In this document: positions 30,656 to 38,629 of the stretch, one piece after another
Position numbering within the stretch: position 1 is the first letter of the stretch
Layout: every line of letters starts with the position of its first letter
Assembly (NCBI RefSeq): GCF_022179185.1
Contig: NZ_BPQJ01000004.1
Location: 62,001-126,000, forward strand
DNA: 64,000 bases
Reading direction: 5' to 3'
Source of the DNA: Methylobacterium frigidaeris
GTDB taxonomy: Bacteria; Pseudomonadota; Alphaproteobacteria; Rhizobiales; Beijerinckiaceae
The notes under the pieces: model-generated
What the model was told of the DNA's origin: nothing
The model's input: the letters and a program-made list of their open reading frames with translations, nothing else
Database searches by the model: none
Made by a program: the position numbers and the translations under genes

Positions 30656-31649
30656 GACCGCCCTGCTGCACCCGCCCGACAGCCTCCTGGTGCTCGTCCT
30701 CGCTCTCGCGGTCGAGGCCGGCCTCGGCTATCCGGACCGCCTCTACAGGCTGGCCGGCCATCCTGTCACCTGGATCGGCGGCCTGATCGCCGCCCTCGAC
30801 CGCGGCCTCAACCGCGAGGCGGATCCGCCCGGATACCGGCGCGCCGCCGGGGTGCTGGCCGTCCTCATCGTCCTCGCGGCGACCGGCCTCGCCGCGCTCG
30901 CCCTCGCGCTCGCCTGCGGGGCGCTCGGGCTCCTTCCCGGCGTGGTTCTCTGCGCTCTGCTCGCCGCGAGCCTGCCGGCGCAAAACAGCCTCCACGACCA
31001 CGTCGCCCGGGTGGCCCGGGATCTCGACCGCGACGGCCTTGCCGGTGGGCGGCGGGCGGTGGCGATGATCGTCGGGCGCAACCCCGAGACCCTCGACGAG
31101 GCCGCGCTCTGCCGCGCCGCCATCGAGAGCCTGGCCGAGAACTTCTCCGACGGCGTCGTGGCGCCGGCCTTCTGGCTCGGGGCCGGCGGCCTGCCCGGGG
31201 GCGCCCTCTACAAGGCGGTCAACACCGCCGACAGCATGATCGGCCACCGCACGCCGCGCCACGAGGCCTTCGGCTGGGCCGCCGCCCGCCTCGACGACCT
31301 CGTCAACCTGCCGGCCTCGCGCCTCACGGCCGGGCTCATCGTCGCCGCCGCCGCCCTGACACCGGGGGCCAGCGCCCGGGCCGCGCTCGCGGCGGTCCGG
31401 CGCGATGCCGGCCGCCACCGCTCGCCCAATGCCGGCTGGCCCGAGGCCGCGATGGCCGGCGCGCTGGGTCTCCGCCTCGCCGGCCCGCGGGTCTACGGCT
31501 CCACGCGGGTCGAGGATGCCTGGATGGGATCGGGGAGGCCCGAGGCCACGGCCGACGATATCCGTCGCGCGCTCGGGCTGTATCGGCGGGCGTGCGGGTT
31601 GCTGTGGGGGCTGGCGGCGGGGCTGGCCTGTCTCGCGCTGGCGGTGTGA
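30654..31649 (+). CDS. cbiB: Adenosylcobinamide-phosphate synthase
   Basis: The 331-residue membrane protein has the family motifs HPVTWIGGLIAALDRGLN, MIVGRNPETLDEA, ESLAENFSDGVVAPAFW and YKAVNTADSMIGHR. It couples adenosylcobyric acid to aminopropanol (phosphate), the product of the divergent neighbour. It is called cbiB in Salmonella and cobD in Pseudomonas denitrificans. The ATG at 30654 is the only start that fits the family; a longer frame upstream lies inside cobC antisense. The start codons of the two genes overlap head to head. Confidence 0.93.
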   Translation: MTALLHPPDSLLVLVLALAVEAGLGYPDRLYRLAGHPVTWIGGLIAALDRGLNREADPPGYRRAAGVLAVLIVLAATGLAALALALACGALGLLPGVVLCALLAASLPAQNSLHDHVARVARDLDRDGLAGGRRAVAMIVGRNPETLDEAALCRAAIESLAENFSDGVVAPAFWLGAGGLPGGALYKAVNTADSMIGHRTPRHEAFGWAAARLDDLVNLPASRLTAGLIVAAAALTPGASARAALAAVRRDAGRHRSPNAGWPEAAMAGALGLRLAGPRVYGSTRVEDAWMGSGRPEATADDIRRALGLYRRACGLLWGLAAGLACLALAV

Positions 31650-31653
31650 GCCT

Positions 31654-31965
31654 TCACCGGTCCGGCTCGATGGAACCCTCGGCCTCGCCCGGCGTCGGCA
31701 GGTCTCGGCGGCCCGGTCGCGCAAAGGGGCGCGGGATCGCACCGAGGGCCGGATCGTCGAAGGACAGGTGGCGGGGCACGAGGGACGACCAGTCAGCCTT
31801 CCGCTTGCGGTAGAGATATTGATGCCCGCGCACCGTCTTCCAGGCCATCGACCCGGCGAAGCGCTGGGCGAGCTCGATCCGTGCCGCCCGATACGCCGCG
31901 AAGACCTGCTCGGCATCGACGAACTGGCGGACCTGCTCGTGAGTCCGGTCGGTGAGATCGGCCAT
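31654..31965 (-). pseudogene. Truncated nucleotidyltransferase-fold protein (GSU2403 type), N-terminal remnant
   Basis: The first 65 or so residues (VDAEQVFAAYRAARIELAQR, then FAGSMAWKTVRGHQYLYRKR) look like the N-terminus of GSU2403-family nucleotidyltransferase-like proteins, usually over 300 residues. After KADWSSL the sequence turns into unrelated Pro/Arg-rich residues and stops at 103. The catalytic GS-DxD part is absent. It is most likely a gene fragment left by a deletion or frameshift. The family assignment is from memory of the motif, not a search. Confidence 0.55.
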
Positions 31966-32019
31966 CGCGTTTCGGGTCGGGCTGCCTGCCGCCCGATCCT
32001 ACGCCGTCTCGCTCCATGT

Positions 32020-32106
32020 ATACCCTCGCGCCGTCGCATCAGCGCCGGCGCCCGTTCGGGCTTGCCTGGCACCGTCGAACGCGTCCGTTCGAAGGTGCGG
32101 CGGTAT
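32020..32106 (-). repeat. Two-hairpin element, copy C lacking hairpin 2
   Basis: The 87-bp copy keeps the ATACC and GGTAT ends, hairpin 1 and the GGCAAGCCCGAACGGGCGCC linker of copy B almost unchanged. It has lost 31 bp that contained hairpin 2. On the minus strand it starts 70 nt after the MFS stop, behind another hairpin at 32132-32165. Confidence 0.85.
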
Positions 32107-32131
32107 GAGACCATTGAAAAGGCAGGCGTTA

Positions 32132-32165
32132 TCCCTTTCACGGCCGAAACCGGCCGCGAAAGGGA
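32132..32165 (-). terminator. Hairpin after the MFS carrier gene
   Basis: TCCCTTTC pairs with GAAAGGGA around an inner CGGCCG/CGGCCG stem with loop AAAC. It begins 11 bp beyond the MFS stop on the minus strand. Only a short T-run (CCTTTTC) lies further downstream, so termination is probable but not certain. Confidence 0.5.
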
Positions 32166-32176
32166 CAATCTCGCCG

Positions 32177-33538
32177 TCAGCGCCGGGCCGGGGTGAGGCC
32201 CCCGACCTCGGCCGTGCCGTGGCGCTTCAGGATGCCCTGGACCACGAACACCATCACCGCCCCGACGACGAGGCAGGCGGCGAGGAAGAGCATCGGCACG
32301 AGCTTGCTGCCGCTGACGTCGCCGATCCACGGCACGACGTTCTGGGCGATGAAGCCGCCGAGATTGCCGACCGAGTTGATCATCGCGATGCCTGCCGCCG
32401 CGGTGGCGCCGCGCAGGAAGGTCGGGGGCAGCGACCAGAAGACCGGCTGGCCCGAGAAGATGCCGGCCGCCGCCACGCAGAGGCAGGCGAACTTCACCGC
32501 GTCGCCGGGCAGCACCACGCTGAGGATGAGGCCCAGCGCACCGACGAGGGCCGGGCCGGCGATGTGCCAGGTAGTCTCGCCGGTGCGGGCGGCGTGCCGG
32601 GGCACCCACCACAGGGCGAGGGCGACGCAGATCCACGGGATGATGTTGATGAAGCCGTTCACGGTGTTCGAGACGCCGAAGCCCTTCACCACCGTGGGCA
32701 GCCAGTAGCTCAGGCCGTAGGCCGCGAGCGGGAAGGCGACGTAGAGGAGCGCGAGCAGCACCACGCGCTTGTCGGCGAGCACCCGGAACGGGTTGTGGTG
32801 GTCGGTGTGCGGGGTGCTCTCCGCCTCGCGCGCCAGGGTGTCGGCGAGCCATTTCTTCTGGTCGGCCCCGAGCCAGGGCGCCTTCTCGGGCCGGTCGGGC
32901 AGGATGACGAACACCACGGCGGCGAGGAGCACCGCCGGCACGCCCGTGGCGATGAACACCCACTGCCAGCCGCGGTAGCCCAGCAGGCCGTCGAGGTCGA
33001 GGAGCGCGCCGCCGATCGCCGCGCCGACGGCGTTGGCCACCGCGCTCGCGATCATGAACCAGCCGACCATCCGGCCGCGGAAGACCTGCGGGAACCACAG
33101 GGTGAGCGCGTAGAGAACGCCGGGGAAGAACCCCGCCTCTGCCGCGCCGAGGAGAAAGCGCAGGATGTAGAACATCACCGGCCCGGTGGAGAAGCCGAGC
33201 AGGATCGTGATGACCCCCCATGTCGCCATGATCCGGGTGAACCATACCCGGGCGCCGACCCGCTCCAGGATCACGTTCGAGGGCACCTCGAACAGGAAGT
33301 AGGCGAGGAAGAACAGCGAGGCGCCGAAGCCGTAGGCCGCCTCGCTGAGGCCGAGGTCGCCCACCATCTGGAGCTTGGCGTAGGAGACGTTCTGCCGGTC
33401 GATGTAGGCGATCAGGTACATCAGGCCGAGGAGCGGCATCAGCCGCCACGTGATCGTCGAGATGGTGCCGACGCCAATGGCGTCGGTGCGGGCGCCGAGG
33501 GCGTCCTGCCGCTGGTCTGGCCTTTGCTGATCTGCCAT
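32177..33538 (-). CDS. MFS transporter, anion:cation symporter (ACS) family
   Basis: The 453-residue protein has twelve membrane segments in two halves. The N-terminal LMYLIAYIDRQNVSYAKLQM and the loop following AEAGFFPGVLYALTLWFP are typical of the ACS family, which includes phthalate, tartrate, glucarate and nicotinate carriers. It probably takes up an organic anion with protons. The substrate is unknown. It lies 101 bp downstream of the MarR-FUSC-HlyD operon on the same strand and may be separately expressed. Confidence 0.9.
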   Translation of the reverse strand: MADQQRPDQRQDALGARTDAIGVGTISTITWRLMPLLGLMYLIAYIDRQNVSYAKLQMVGDLGLSEAAYGFGASLFFLAYFLFEVPSNVILERVGARVWFTRIMATWGVITILLGFSTGPVMFYILRFLLGAAEAGFFPGVLYALTLWFPQVFRGRMVGWFMIASAVANAVGAAIGGALLDLDGLLGYRGWQWVFIATGVPAVLLAAVVFVILPDRPEKAPWLGADQKKWLADTLAREAESTPHTDHHNPFRVLADKRVVLLALLYVAFPLAAYGLSYWLPTVVKGFGVSNTVNGFINIIPWICVALALWWVPRHAARTGETTWHIAGPALVGALGLILSVVLPGDAVKFACLCVAAAGIFSGQPVFWSLPPTFLRGATAAAGIAMINSVGNLGGFIAQNVVPWIGDVSGSKLVPMLFLAACLVVGAVMVFVVQGILKRHGTAEVGGLTPARR

Positions 33539-33639
33539 GGGGCCTCCTCCCGGCCGCGCTCGAGGGTCACGTCTTGGCGGCGCTCCTTAATCCGTCGCCG
33601 GGCGGGACGATAGTGGATCGGCATCACATCCTCCTGGCG

Positions 33640-34608
33640 TTAGCTCTTGATCGCCGGCAGATGGACCTTCAGCGCCTCCCAGCCGTCGCGCAGGCCGAGA
33701 TGGCGCAAGCCCTCGAACGGCCGGATCTCCGGCCGTTCGCCGCGGGGATGCACCACCACGGTGGCGGTGCGCCCGACGGTGAGGCGGTCGCGGTCGACGG
33801 TGGGATCCAGGGCGATCCGCACCGGGACGCGCTGGGCGAGGCGCACCCAGGCGAAGGTCGGGTTGACGTTGGCGAGCAGCGAGGAGCCGGCGCTGCGTTC
33901 CCGGTCCTCGATGCCGGCGGCGACGCTCTCGACCCTGCCGGTGACGTCGCGGTCCTCGCCCATCAGCCGCACGCTGACCGGGTCGCCCGGATGGATGCGA
34001 TCGAGCTTCGTCTCCTCGAAATAGCCCTGGACGTGCAGCGTGTCGCTGTCGACGAGCGCCATCACGGCCTTGCCGACCCCCACATAGGCGCCGGGGCGCA
34101 ATTCGAGGTTGCTGATGCGGCCGTTGACCGAGGCGCGAACCTCGGAGCGGTCGAGGTTGAGCCTGGCGAGATCGCGGTCGGCCACGGCCTGGTCGTAGGC
34201 GGCCCGGGCGCTCTGCTCGGCGGCGAGGGTCGCCTCCAGCTTCTGCTGCGACACGACGTTGTCGCTGAGCTGGCGGTAGCGGGTGAGATCGGCCTCGGCC
34301 TGGACCAGAGTCGCCTTGCGGCCGGCCACCACGGCGTCCGCTTGGCGCAACGCCAGGGCGAAGCGGTCCGGATCGATGCGGAACAGCACGTCGCCGCGCT
34401 TGACCCGCTGGTTGTCCTGCACCTCGACGTCGCGCACCAGCCCCGAGACGTCGGGGGCGACGCCGACGACCTCCGCCCGCACCCGACCGTCGCGGGTCCA
34501 GGGGGCCTCGAGATAATAGTCCCAGAGCGCCGCCCCGACCACGACGGCGAGGGCCAGCATGGCGGCGGTGACGGCGAAGCGGCCGAGGAAGGCGAGCGCG
34601 CGGGTCAT
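33640..34608 (-). CDS. HlyD/EmrA-type periplasmic adaptor of an aromatic-acid efflux system (AaeA-like)
   Basis: The 322-residue protein has one N-terminal membrane anchor (FAVTAAMLALAVVVGAALWDYY). A biotinyl-lipoyl-like half follows (VAPDVSGLVRDVEVQDNQRV), then a helical hairpin and the second half (NLELRPGAYVGVGKAVMALVD). It links an inner-membrane pump to the outer membrane. The neighbouring FUSC and DUF1656 genes make it the AaeA-type adaptor of a p-hydroxybenzoate-efflux-like system. Confidence 0.9.
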   Translation of the reverse strand: MTRALAFLGRFAVTAAMLALAVVVGAALWDYYLEAPWTRDGRVRAEVVGVAPDVSGLVRDVEVQDNQRVKRGDVLFRIDPDRFALALRQADAVVAGRKATLVQAEADLTRYRQLSDNVVSQQKLEATLAAEQSARAAYDQAVADRDLARLNLDRSEVRASVNGRISNLELRPGAYVGVGKAVMALVDSDTLHVQGYFEETKLDRIHPGDPVSVRLMGEDRDVTGRVESVAAGIEDRERSAGSSLLANVNPTFAWVRLAQRVPVRIALDPTVDRDRLTVGRTATVVVHPRGERPEIRPFEGLRHLGLRDGWEALKVHLPAIKS

Positions 34609-34620
34609 GGTCTCGAATCT

Positions 34621-34824
34621 TCAGGTCAGGCGGCTGGCGAGCGACACGACGCCGCCGAGGCACACGAGGTAGAGGCAGAGGTCGAAGAGCGGCCGGTGCC
34701 AGACCAGCCGGTAGAGCCCGAGCGCGCCGATCAGCCGGCGCAACACGAGGTTGATCAGGAAGGCGAGCAGCGCCCAGACCAGCAGGGCCGGCACGAAGAC
34801 GCCGTAGAGGTCGATATCGGCCAT
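34621..34824 (-). CDS. DUF1656 small membrane protein (AaeX-like)
   Basis: The 67-residue protein has two membrane helices and the family start MADIDLYGVFVPALLVWALL. DUF1656 proteins are the small third component of FUSC/HlyD efflux systems. Its ATG overlaps the stop of the FUSC gene (ATGA) and it is followed 12 bp later by the HlyD gene. It is easily missed because a long unrelated frame covers it. Confidence 0.88.
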   Translation of the reverse strand: MADIDLYGVFVPALLVWALLAFLINLVLRRLIGALGLYRLVWHRPLFDLCLYLVCLGGVVSLASRLT

Positions 34825-36851
34825 CAGGCGGCCTCCCTCGCGAGCGGGGCGGCGCCGGGGGGCGGCGCCGCGGGACAGAGGGCGCGGCGCAAGCCCACGA
34901 GGCCGAGGAGCGCGTCGCGCCGGCCGGAGCGTTCGGTTTCCGCCTCGATCCGCGCGAGCGCCGCGTCGATGCGGTGGAGCAGTGCCTCGGAGGCCGGGCC
35001 GCGCGGCCCCTCGTAGTGGCTCGCCACCGCGTCGAGGGCGGCATCGAGGGACGCGACCGCGTCGGGCGACAGGCCGTGGCGGGCGCGCCGCAGCGAGACG
35101 AGATTCATGCCGACCCGCAGGGCCGCCAGGGTGTCGATCCGGCTGAGATCGCTGTCGGGGCCGGCAGCGGCGAGGCGCGGCACCAGGAGGCCGAGGCGGT
35201 CGAGCATCAGGTGGGCGAAGGCGGCCCGGTCGCCGCGCCCGCGCCGGCGCGCCGCCCGGGCGAGGTCGACGCGGCTCGCCGCGACCAGCCGGCGGGCGCC
35301 GTGCTCGGCGCCGACGGAGCGCACCAGCCGGGTCACCATGGCGGCGATCCAGATGCCGCCGACCAGGGCGAGGCTCGAATTGACGTAGGCCCCGAATTCC
35401 GAGGTGTAGCGGTCCTGGATCGCCAGGAGGGCGTTGCCGTTGACGCCGAGCGCCAGGCCCACCGGCAAGGTCTTGGGATAGGTCATCAGCAGGCCGCACA
35501 GGATCAGGGCCGGTGCCAACACCAGGGCGAGGCTGACGAAATCGTGCACCAGCGGCATCACGCCGAACAGCAGCACGCCGATCGCCCCCGCGGCGATCCC
35601 GGTCCAGGTGGCGAAGCTCAGGATCGCCGGGACCGGGTCGTCCTGGGTCGCGAACAGGCAGGTGAGCACCGCGCCCATCATCGCGGCGGTGGCGCCGTCG
35701 GGCCAGGCGGTGGCGATCCACACCACGACGCAGGCGATGATCCCCAGGAACGCACCGATGGCGGAGCGCAGGGCCATGCCGTGGTCGCGGTGGCGCGGTG
35801 CCCGGCCGCCGAACTCGCTCGCGAAGGCCAGCGGCTCGCGTAACGAGCCGTCGCCGCGACCGATGCCGTCCTGCAGCACCCGGCAGTCCCGGCCGATCGC
35901 CACCAGTTCGCGCAGGCGGTCGATCAGGCTCGCCTGCACCAGCGCCGACCAGGAGGCGCGGGACGACAGGGGGCGGTCGGCGGCCTCGATGCGGGCCATG
36001 AGCGCGTCGGCTTCCAGGCTCGGGGCGCCGGCCGCCGACCACGCTTCGACATCGGCAAGCAGCCGGCGCAGCTCCGGCGTGAGGCCCGAGAGACCCGAGA
36101 GTGCCGCGATCCGGTCGGCGAGGGAGGAGAGGACCGGCAGCAGCATCAGCATCCGGCCGCGCAGGAGCTGCACCAGGGGCACCGCCCGGCTCTGGGCCGA
36201 GGTGTCGTAGGCGAGATGGGTCGAGAGCGCGTCGATCTCCGCCGCCTCCGCCGCGAGGCGCAGGCGCCGCGCCCGGACTGCTGGTTCCTCGCCGACTCCG
36301 GAGAGCACGTCGCCGGTCCAGCGCCCGGCCTCGGTGAGCCAGGCGCCAACCCGGGACGCGAGGACCGGGCCGACCGGCTCGGGGAGGACGAGGCTCGCCA
36401 CCAGGGAAGCGCAGAGGATGCCGAGGGTGATCTCCTCCGCCCGCGACACCGCGGTGTCGAAGATGGTCTCTGGGCTCGTCACCGCCGGGAAGCCGATCAG
36501 CGCCGCAGTGTAGCCGGCGAGCATGAACAGGTAGGACCGCGGCGAGCGGTCGAGGAGCGAGAGATAGAGGCAGGCGGCAGTCCAGAGCGCTAGGGCCAGC
36601 GTCAGCACCTCCGGGGCATTGACGAGCGGCGGCACCAGGACGACCGCGGCCGTGACGCCGATCAGCGTGCCGACCACCCGGTACAGGGCCTTCGAGCGGG
36701 TGGCACCGGAGAGCGGCTGCATGGTGATGTAGACGGTCGCCATCGCCCAGTACGGCCGCGGCAGGTCGACCCACAGGGCGATCCCGAGGGCGAGGAGCGC
36801 GGCCCCGCTGACCTTGACGGCGAACAGCCATTGGCGCCAGCCGGGCAGCAT
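34824..36851 (-). CDS. FUSC family efflux pump membrane protein (AaeB-like)
   Basis: The 675-residue protein shows two blocks of membrane helices (about 10-150 and 340-500), each with a FUSC core such as LPRPYWAMATVYITMQPLSG, separated and followed by soluble helical regions. This is the AaeB architecture for export of aromatic acids. The ATG at 36851 has GGAGG upstream and overlaps the MarR stop. The operon order MarR-FUSC-DUF1656-HlyD suggests efflux induced by a ligand of the regulator. Confidence 0.92.
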   Translation of the reverse strand: MLPGWRQWLFAVKVSGAALLALGIALWVDLPRPYWAMATVYITMQPLSGATRSKALYRVVGTLIGVTAAVVLVPPLVNAPEVLTLALALWTAACLYLSLLDRSPRSYLFMLAGYTAALIGFPAVTSPETIFDTAVSRAEEITLGILCASLVASLVLPEPVGPVLASRVGAWLTEAGRWTGDVLSGVGEEPAVRARRLRLAAEAAEIDALSTHLAYDTSAQSRAVPLVQLLRGRMLMLLPVLSSLADRIAALSGLSGLTPELRRLLADVEAWSAAGAPSLEADALMARIEAADRPLSSRASWSALVQASLIDRLRELVAIGRDCRVLQDGIGRGDGSLREPLAFASEFGGRAPRHRDHGMALRSAIGAFLGIIACVVVWIATAWPDGATAAMMGAVLTCLFATQDDPVPAILSFATWTGIAAGAIGVLLFGVMPLVHDFVSLALVLAPALILCGLLMTYPKTLPVGLALGVNGNALLAIQDRYTSEFGAYVNSSLALVGGIWIAAMVTRLVRSVGAEHGARRLVAASRVDLARAARRRGRGDRAAFAHLMLDRLGLLVPRLAAAGPDSDLSRIDTLAALRVGMNLVSLRRARHGLSPDAVASLDAALDAVASHYEGPRGPASEALLHRIDAALARIEAETERSGRRDALLGLVGLRRALCPAAPPPGAAPLAREAA

Positions 36852-37351
36852 CACGGGCGTCCTCCCGTGGCCGGACGCGGTATCGGTGCATCCGCGTGAG
36901 ACCCGCAAGCCATGCTGGCGCCACGCGGGCCCTCGGCCTGGAGCGCGCGCAGCACTTTTAGGGCCGCCCGCAGGTCGTCGTCGCCGACATGGGTGAAGAC
37001 CGCCTCGCGTAAGCCGTCGAACCGCGCCTCGATGGCGGCGGCGCGGGCCCGGCCCTGCTCCGTCAGGTGCAGGACCTTGGCGCGGCGGTCGGTCGGGTCC
37101 TCCCGGCGGGTGACGAGGCCGGCCTCGCAGAGCTGGTCGAGGAGGCGCACCAGGCTCGGCCCCTCGACGCCCAGCGCGTCGGCGAGGGTCGTCTGGCGCA
37201 GGTCGCCGCCGAGGCGCCCGATCAGCAGCAGCGGCAACGCCGTCGCCTCGGTCAGGCCATAGGCGGTCACGACCTCGTCGGCGGCCCGGCGCCAGACGCG
37301 CCCGGCCTGGAGCAGGGTCAGGGTGAGGGATTGCAGCAGGTCGCGTCGCAT
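36851..37351 (-). CDS. MarR family transcriptional regulator of the efflux operon
   Basis: The 166-residue protein has a winged helix: TTLADALGVEGPSLVRLLDQ as recognition region and LVTRREDPTDRRAKVLHLT as the wing with the conserved DxR. It probably represses the FUSC operon that starts with it and releases DNA when a phenolic or drug ligand binds. Its stop overlaps the FUSC start. A 15-bp palindrome at 37366-37380 lies 15 bp before its start codon. Confidence 0.92.
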   Translation of the reverse strand: MRRDLLQSLTLTLLQAGRVWRRAADEVVTAYGLTEATALPLLLIGRLGGDLRQTTLADALGVEGPSLVRLLDQLCEAGLVTRREDPTDRRAKVLHLTEQGRARAAAIEARFDGLREAVFTHVGDDDLRAALKVLRALQAEGPRGASMACGSHADAPIPRPATGGRP

Positions 37352-37365
37352 CGCCGTCGGTCGAA

Positions 37366-37380
37366 CCGATCATTGATCGG
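37366..37380. promoter_or_regulatory. Probable MarR operator
   Basis: CCGATCA, one base, TGATCGG form a perfect 15-bp palindrome directly upstream of the marR-type gene start. MarR proteins bind such 15-20 bp inverted repeats over their own promoter. On the minus strand an A/T-richer segment (TTAGCATCCTATCTATG) precedes it and could hold the promoter. Confidence 0.6.
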
Positions 37381-37456
37381 CCTCATAGATAGGATGCTAA
37401 CGATTGACGCTGAAGCGCGGCCGGCGCGGGTCGGCCATGCACGCGGACGCGGTGTC

Positions 37457-37795
37457 TTAGGGCTTGGCGGCGGCGTCGCGATCGGGAGTCCAGTCGAGCT
37501 CGACCACGGTCTCGCCGTCCTGGCGGTTGTAGCGCAGGGCGGTGAGCCGCATCGCCCGCAAGGAAGCGGCATCGTCGGCCCGGGGGCACTGGACGGGGTG
37601 GTGGGGGCGCTTGGTCCGGTCGAGCATGCGCCCGAAGGCGGCGTCGAGGGCGGGCATCGCCGCGACAGTCGAGAACGGGGCCGACAGGTAGACCGTACGA
37701 TCCGGCCCGCGGGCGAGGCAGTAGCGCCAGTCGGCGACGGCCGGGGTGGCAACCAACGTGACGCCGATCACGGCGCCCGGTAACAGGGCTCTCAT
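37457..37795 (-). CDS. Small secreted protein of unknown function
   Basis: The 112-residue protein has a signal peptide ending PAVADW. The mature part holds two Cys (DWRYCLARG and HHPVQCPRAD) that may form a disulfide. It is soluble and has no recognised domain. The gene is alone between the MarR gene and another small unknown, with typical codon use. No function can be assigned. Confidence 0.65.
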   Translation of the reverse strand: MRALLPGAVIGVTLVATPAVADWRYCLARGPDRTVYLSAPFSTVAAMPALDAAFGRMLDRTKRPHHPVQCPRADDAASLRAMRLTALRYNRQDGETVVELDWTPDRDAAAKP

Positions 37796-37853
37796 CGAAT
37801 CGGGGGATCTCGGAACGGGTCTCGGGCCGCCCCGATGCGCGGCGCTTGCGGCG

Positions 37854-38120
37854 TCAGCAAGGCGCGACGGTCACGCCCTCGCGGGGCTGCACCCGGACGG
37901 GGTTCTCGACCTCCTCGGCATCGAGGCACAGGCTCCAGACCCGGGCGCCGTCCTCGGCGACGAGCCAGACCTCCCCGGTCCGGTCGCAAAAGACCTCGTC
38001 GGCCCGTCCGAGCACGCGGGCGGCGGCGTGGCGCACCGTCGGCGCCTCGATCGGTAGGTCGTGAAGCGGGACGGTCTCGCTTCGATCGCGGGAGGTGGAG
38101 AGCAGGCGATAGACGGGCAT
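37854..38120 (-). CDS. Small cytosolic protein of unknown function
   Basis: The 88-residue product starts MPVYRLLSTSRDRSETV and contains a pair of Cys (EVFCDRTGEVW and WSLCLDAEEVE). There is no signal peptide. The strand-rich middle (GEVWLVAEDGARVWSLCLD) suggests a small beta-domain. An upstream in-frame Met at 38228 would add unlikely residues. I do not recognise it, and the reality of the gene rests on codon usage alone. Confidence 0.5.
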   Translation of the reverse strand: MPVYRLLSTSRDRSETVPLHDLPIEAPTVRHAAARVLGRADEVFCDRTGEVWLVAEDGARVWSLCLDAEEVENPVRVQPREGVTVAPC

Positions 38121-38408
38121 GACGGGCGAATTCCGAAAGACGATGGGGGTCTGGTGATCCCGGATGTCTGGCGTGATCGGCGGCTGCCTTGTTCGAACCG
38201 TTCCTCTCACCCCCGGTCCCGGCTGCATCGGGACGGGAGTGTCGAGTCTTGTCCGCGGCGGGTTGACGCCGTCGCGGGCTCGTTGCTGCGATCGCCCATC
38301 GGCGACGCTGGGTCAACGCTTCTAGCGTCATCCATGGACTGTTCAAGAGTTAACTCAGGATGAGCCGCGACCTCGGGCCTGCGGAGGCGGGCGACGGGGA
38401 GTGGGCCG

Positions 38409-38436
38409 TTGACATCGCGCAGGGGGTCGATAGGCG
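38409..38436 (+). promoter_or_regulatory. Possible sigma-70 promoter of kdgK-eda
   Basis: A perfect -35 hexamer TTGACA is followed after 16 nt by TAGGCG, a weak -10. It points toward kdgK about 195 bp away. No other plus-strand gene lies between. Confidence 0.35.
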
Positions 38437-38500
38437 ATGGTGACTTGATTTCGCGGGGACCGTCCGGAGACGGGGTCGGAAAAGAGGGGCGGAGGGTAAC

Positions 38501-38553
38501 CCTCTCCCGCACCTTGCAGTGATCCCGGGCAAGCCCGGGATCGCCGGGAGAGG
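38501..38553. repeat. Nested inverted repeats in the kdgK leader
   Basis: A perfect 10-bp palindrome with an AA loop (38521-38542) sits inside a 9-bp outer stem (38501-38509 with 38545-38553). It would form a stable two-level stem in RNA about 80 nt before the kdgK start. It may be a dispersed intergenic repeat or a regulatory leader. Confidence 0.55.
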
Positions 38554-38629
38554 GGATCCCGCGTCATGACTTGCCCGGGACGAATTTCCGGACGGGCCTT
38601 CCGGCACGACGGGGAGAGGAACGAACACG

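Larger units (their letters stand above)
38121..38629. other. 509-bp non-coding region upstream of kdgK
   Basis: I see no convincing gene. A possible promoter for kdgK has TTGACA at 38409-38414 and TAGGCG at 38431-38436, spacer 16. The resulting leader of about 185 nt carries a nested structure. The outer stem is CCTCTCCCG (38501-38509) with CGGGAGAGG (38545-38553). The inner palindrome is GATCCCGGGC AA GCCCGGGATC (38521-38542). The left part holds promoters of the small minus-strand gene. Confidence 0.45.

Noticed and set aside
29646..33449. A 1267-codon minus-strand frame
   Set aside because: It runs through cobC, antisense to cbiB, and through the MFS gene in the wrong frame. It is a GC artefact, not a giant protein.
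38521..38542. GGGCAAGCCCGGG in the kdgK leader as another family member
   Set aside because: The shared bases arise from a simple CCCGGGC-AA-GCCCGGG palindrome, and the hairpin 1-linker-hairpin 2 order is missing.
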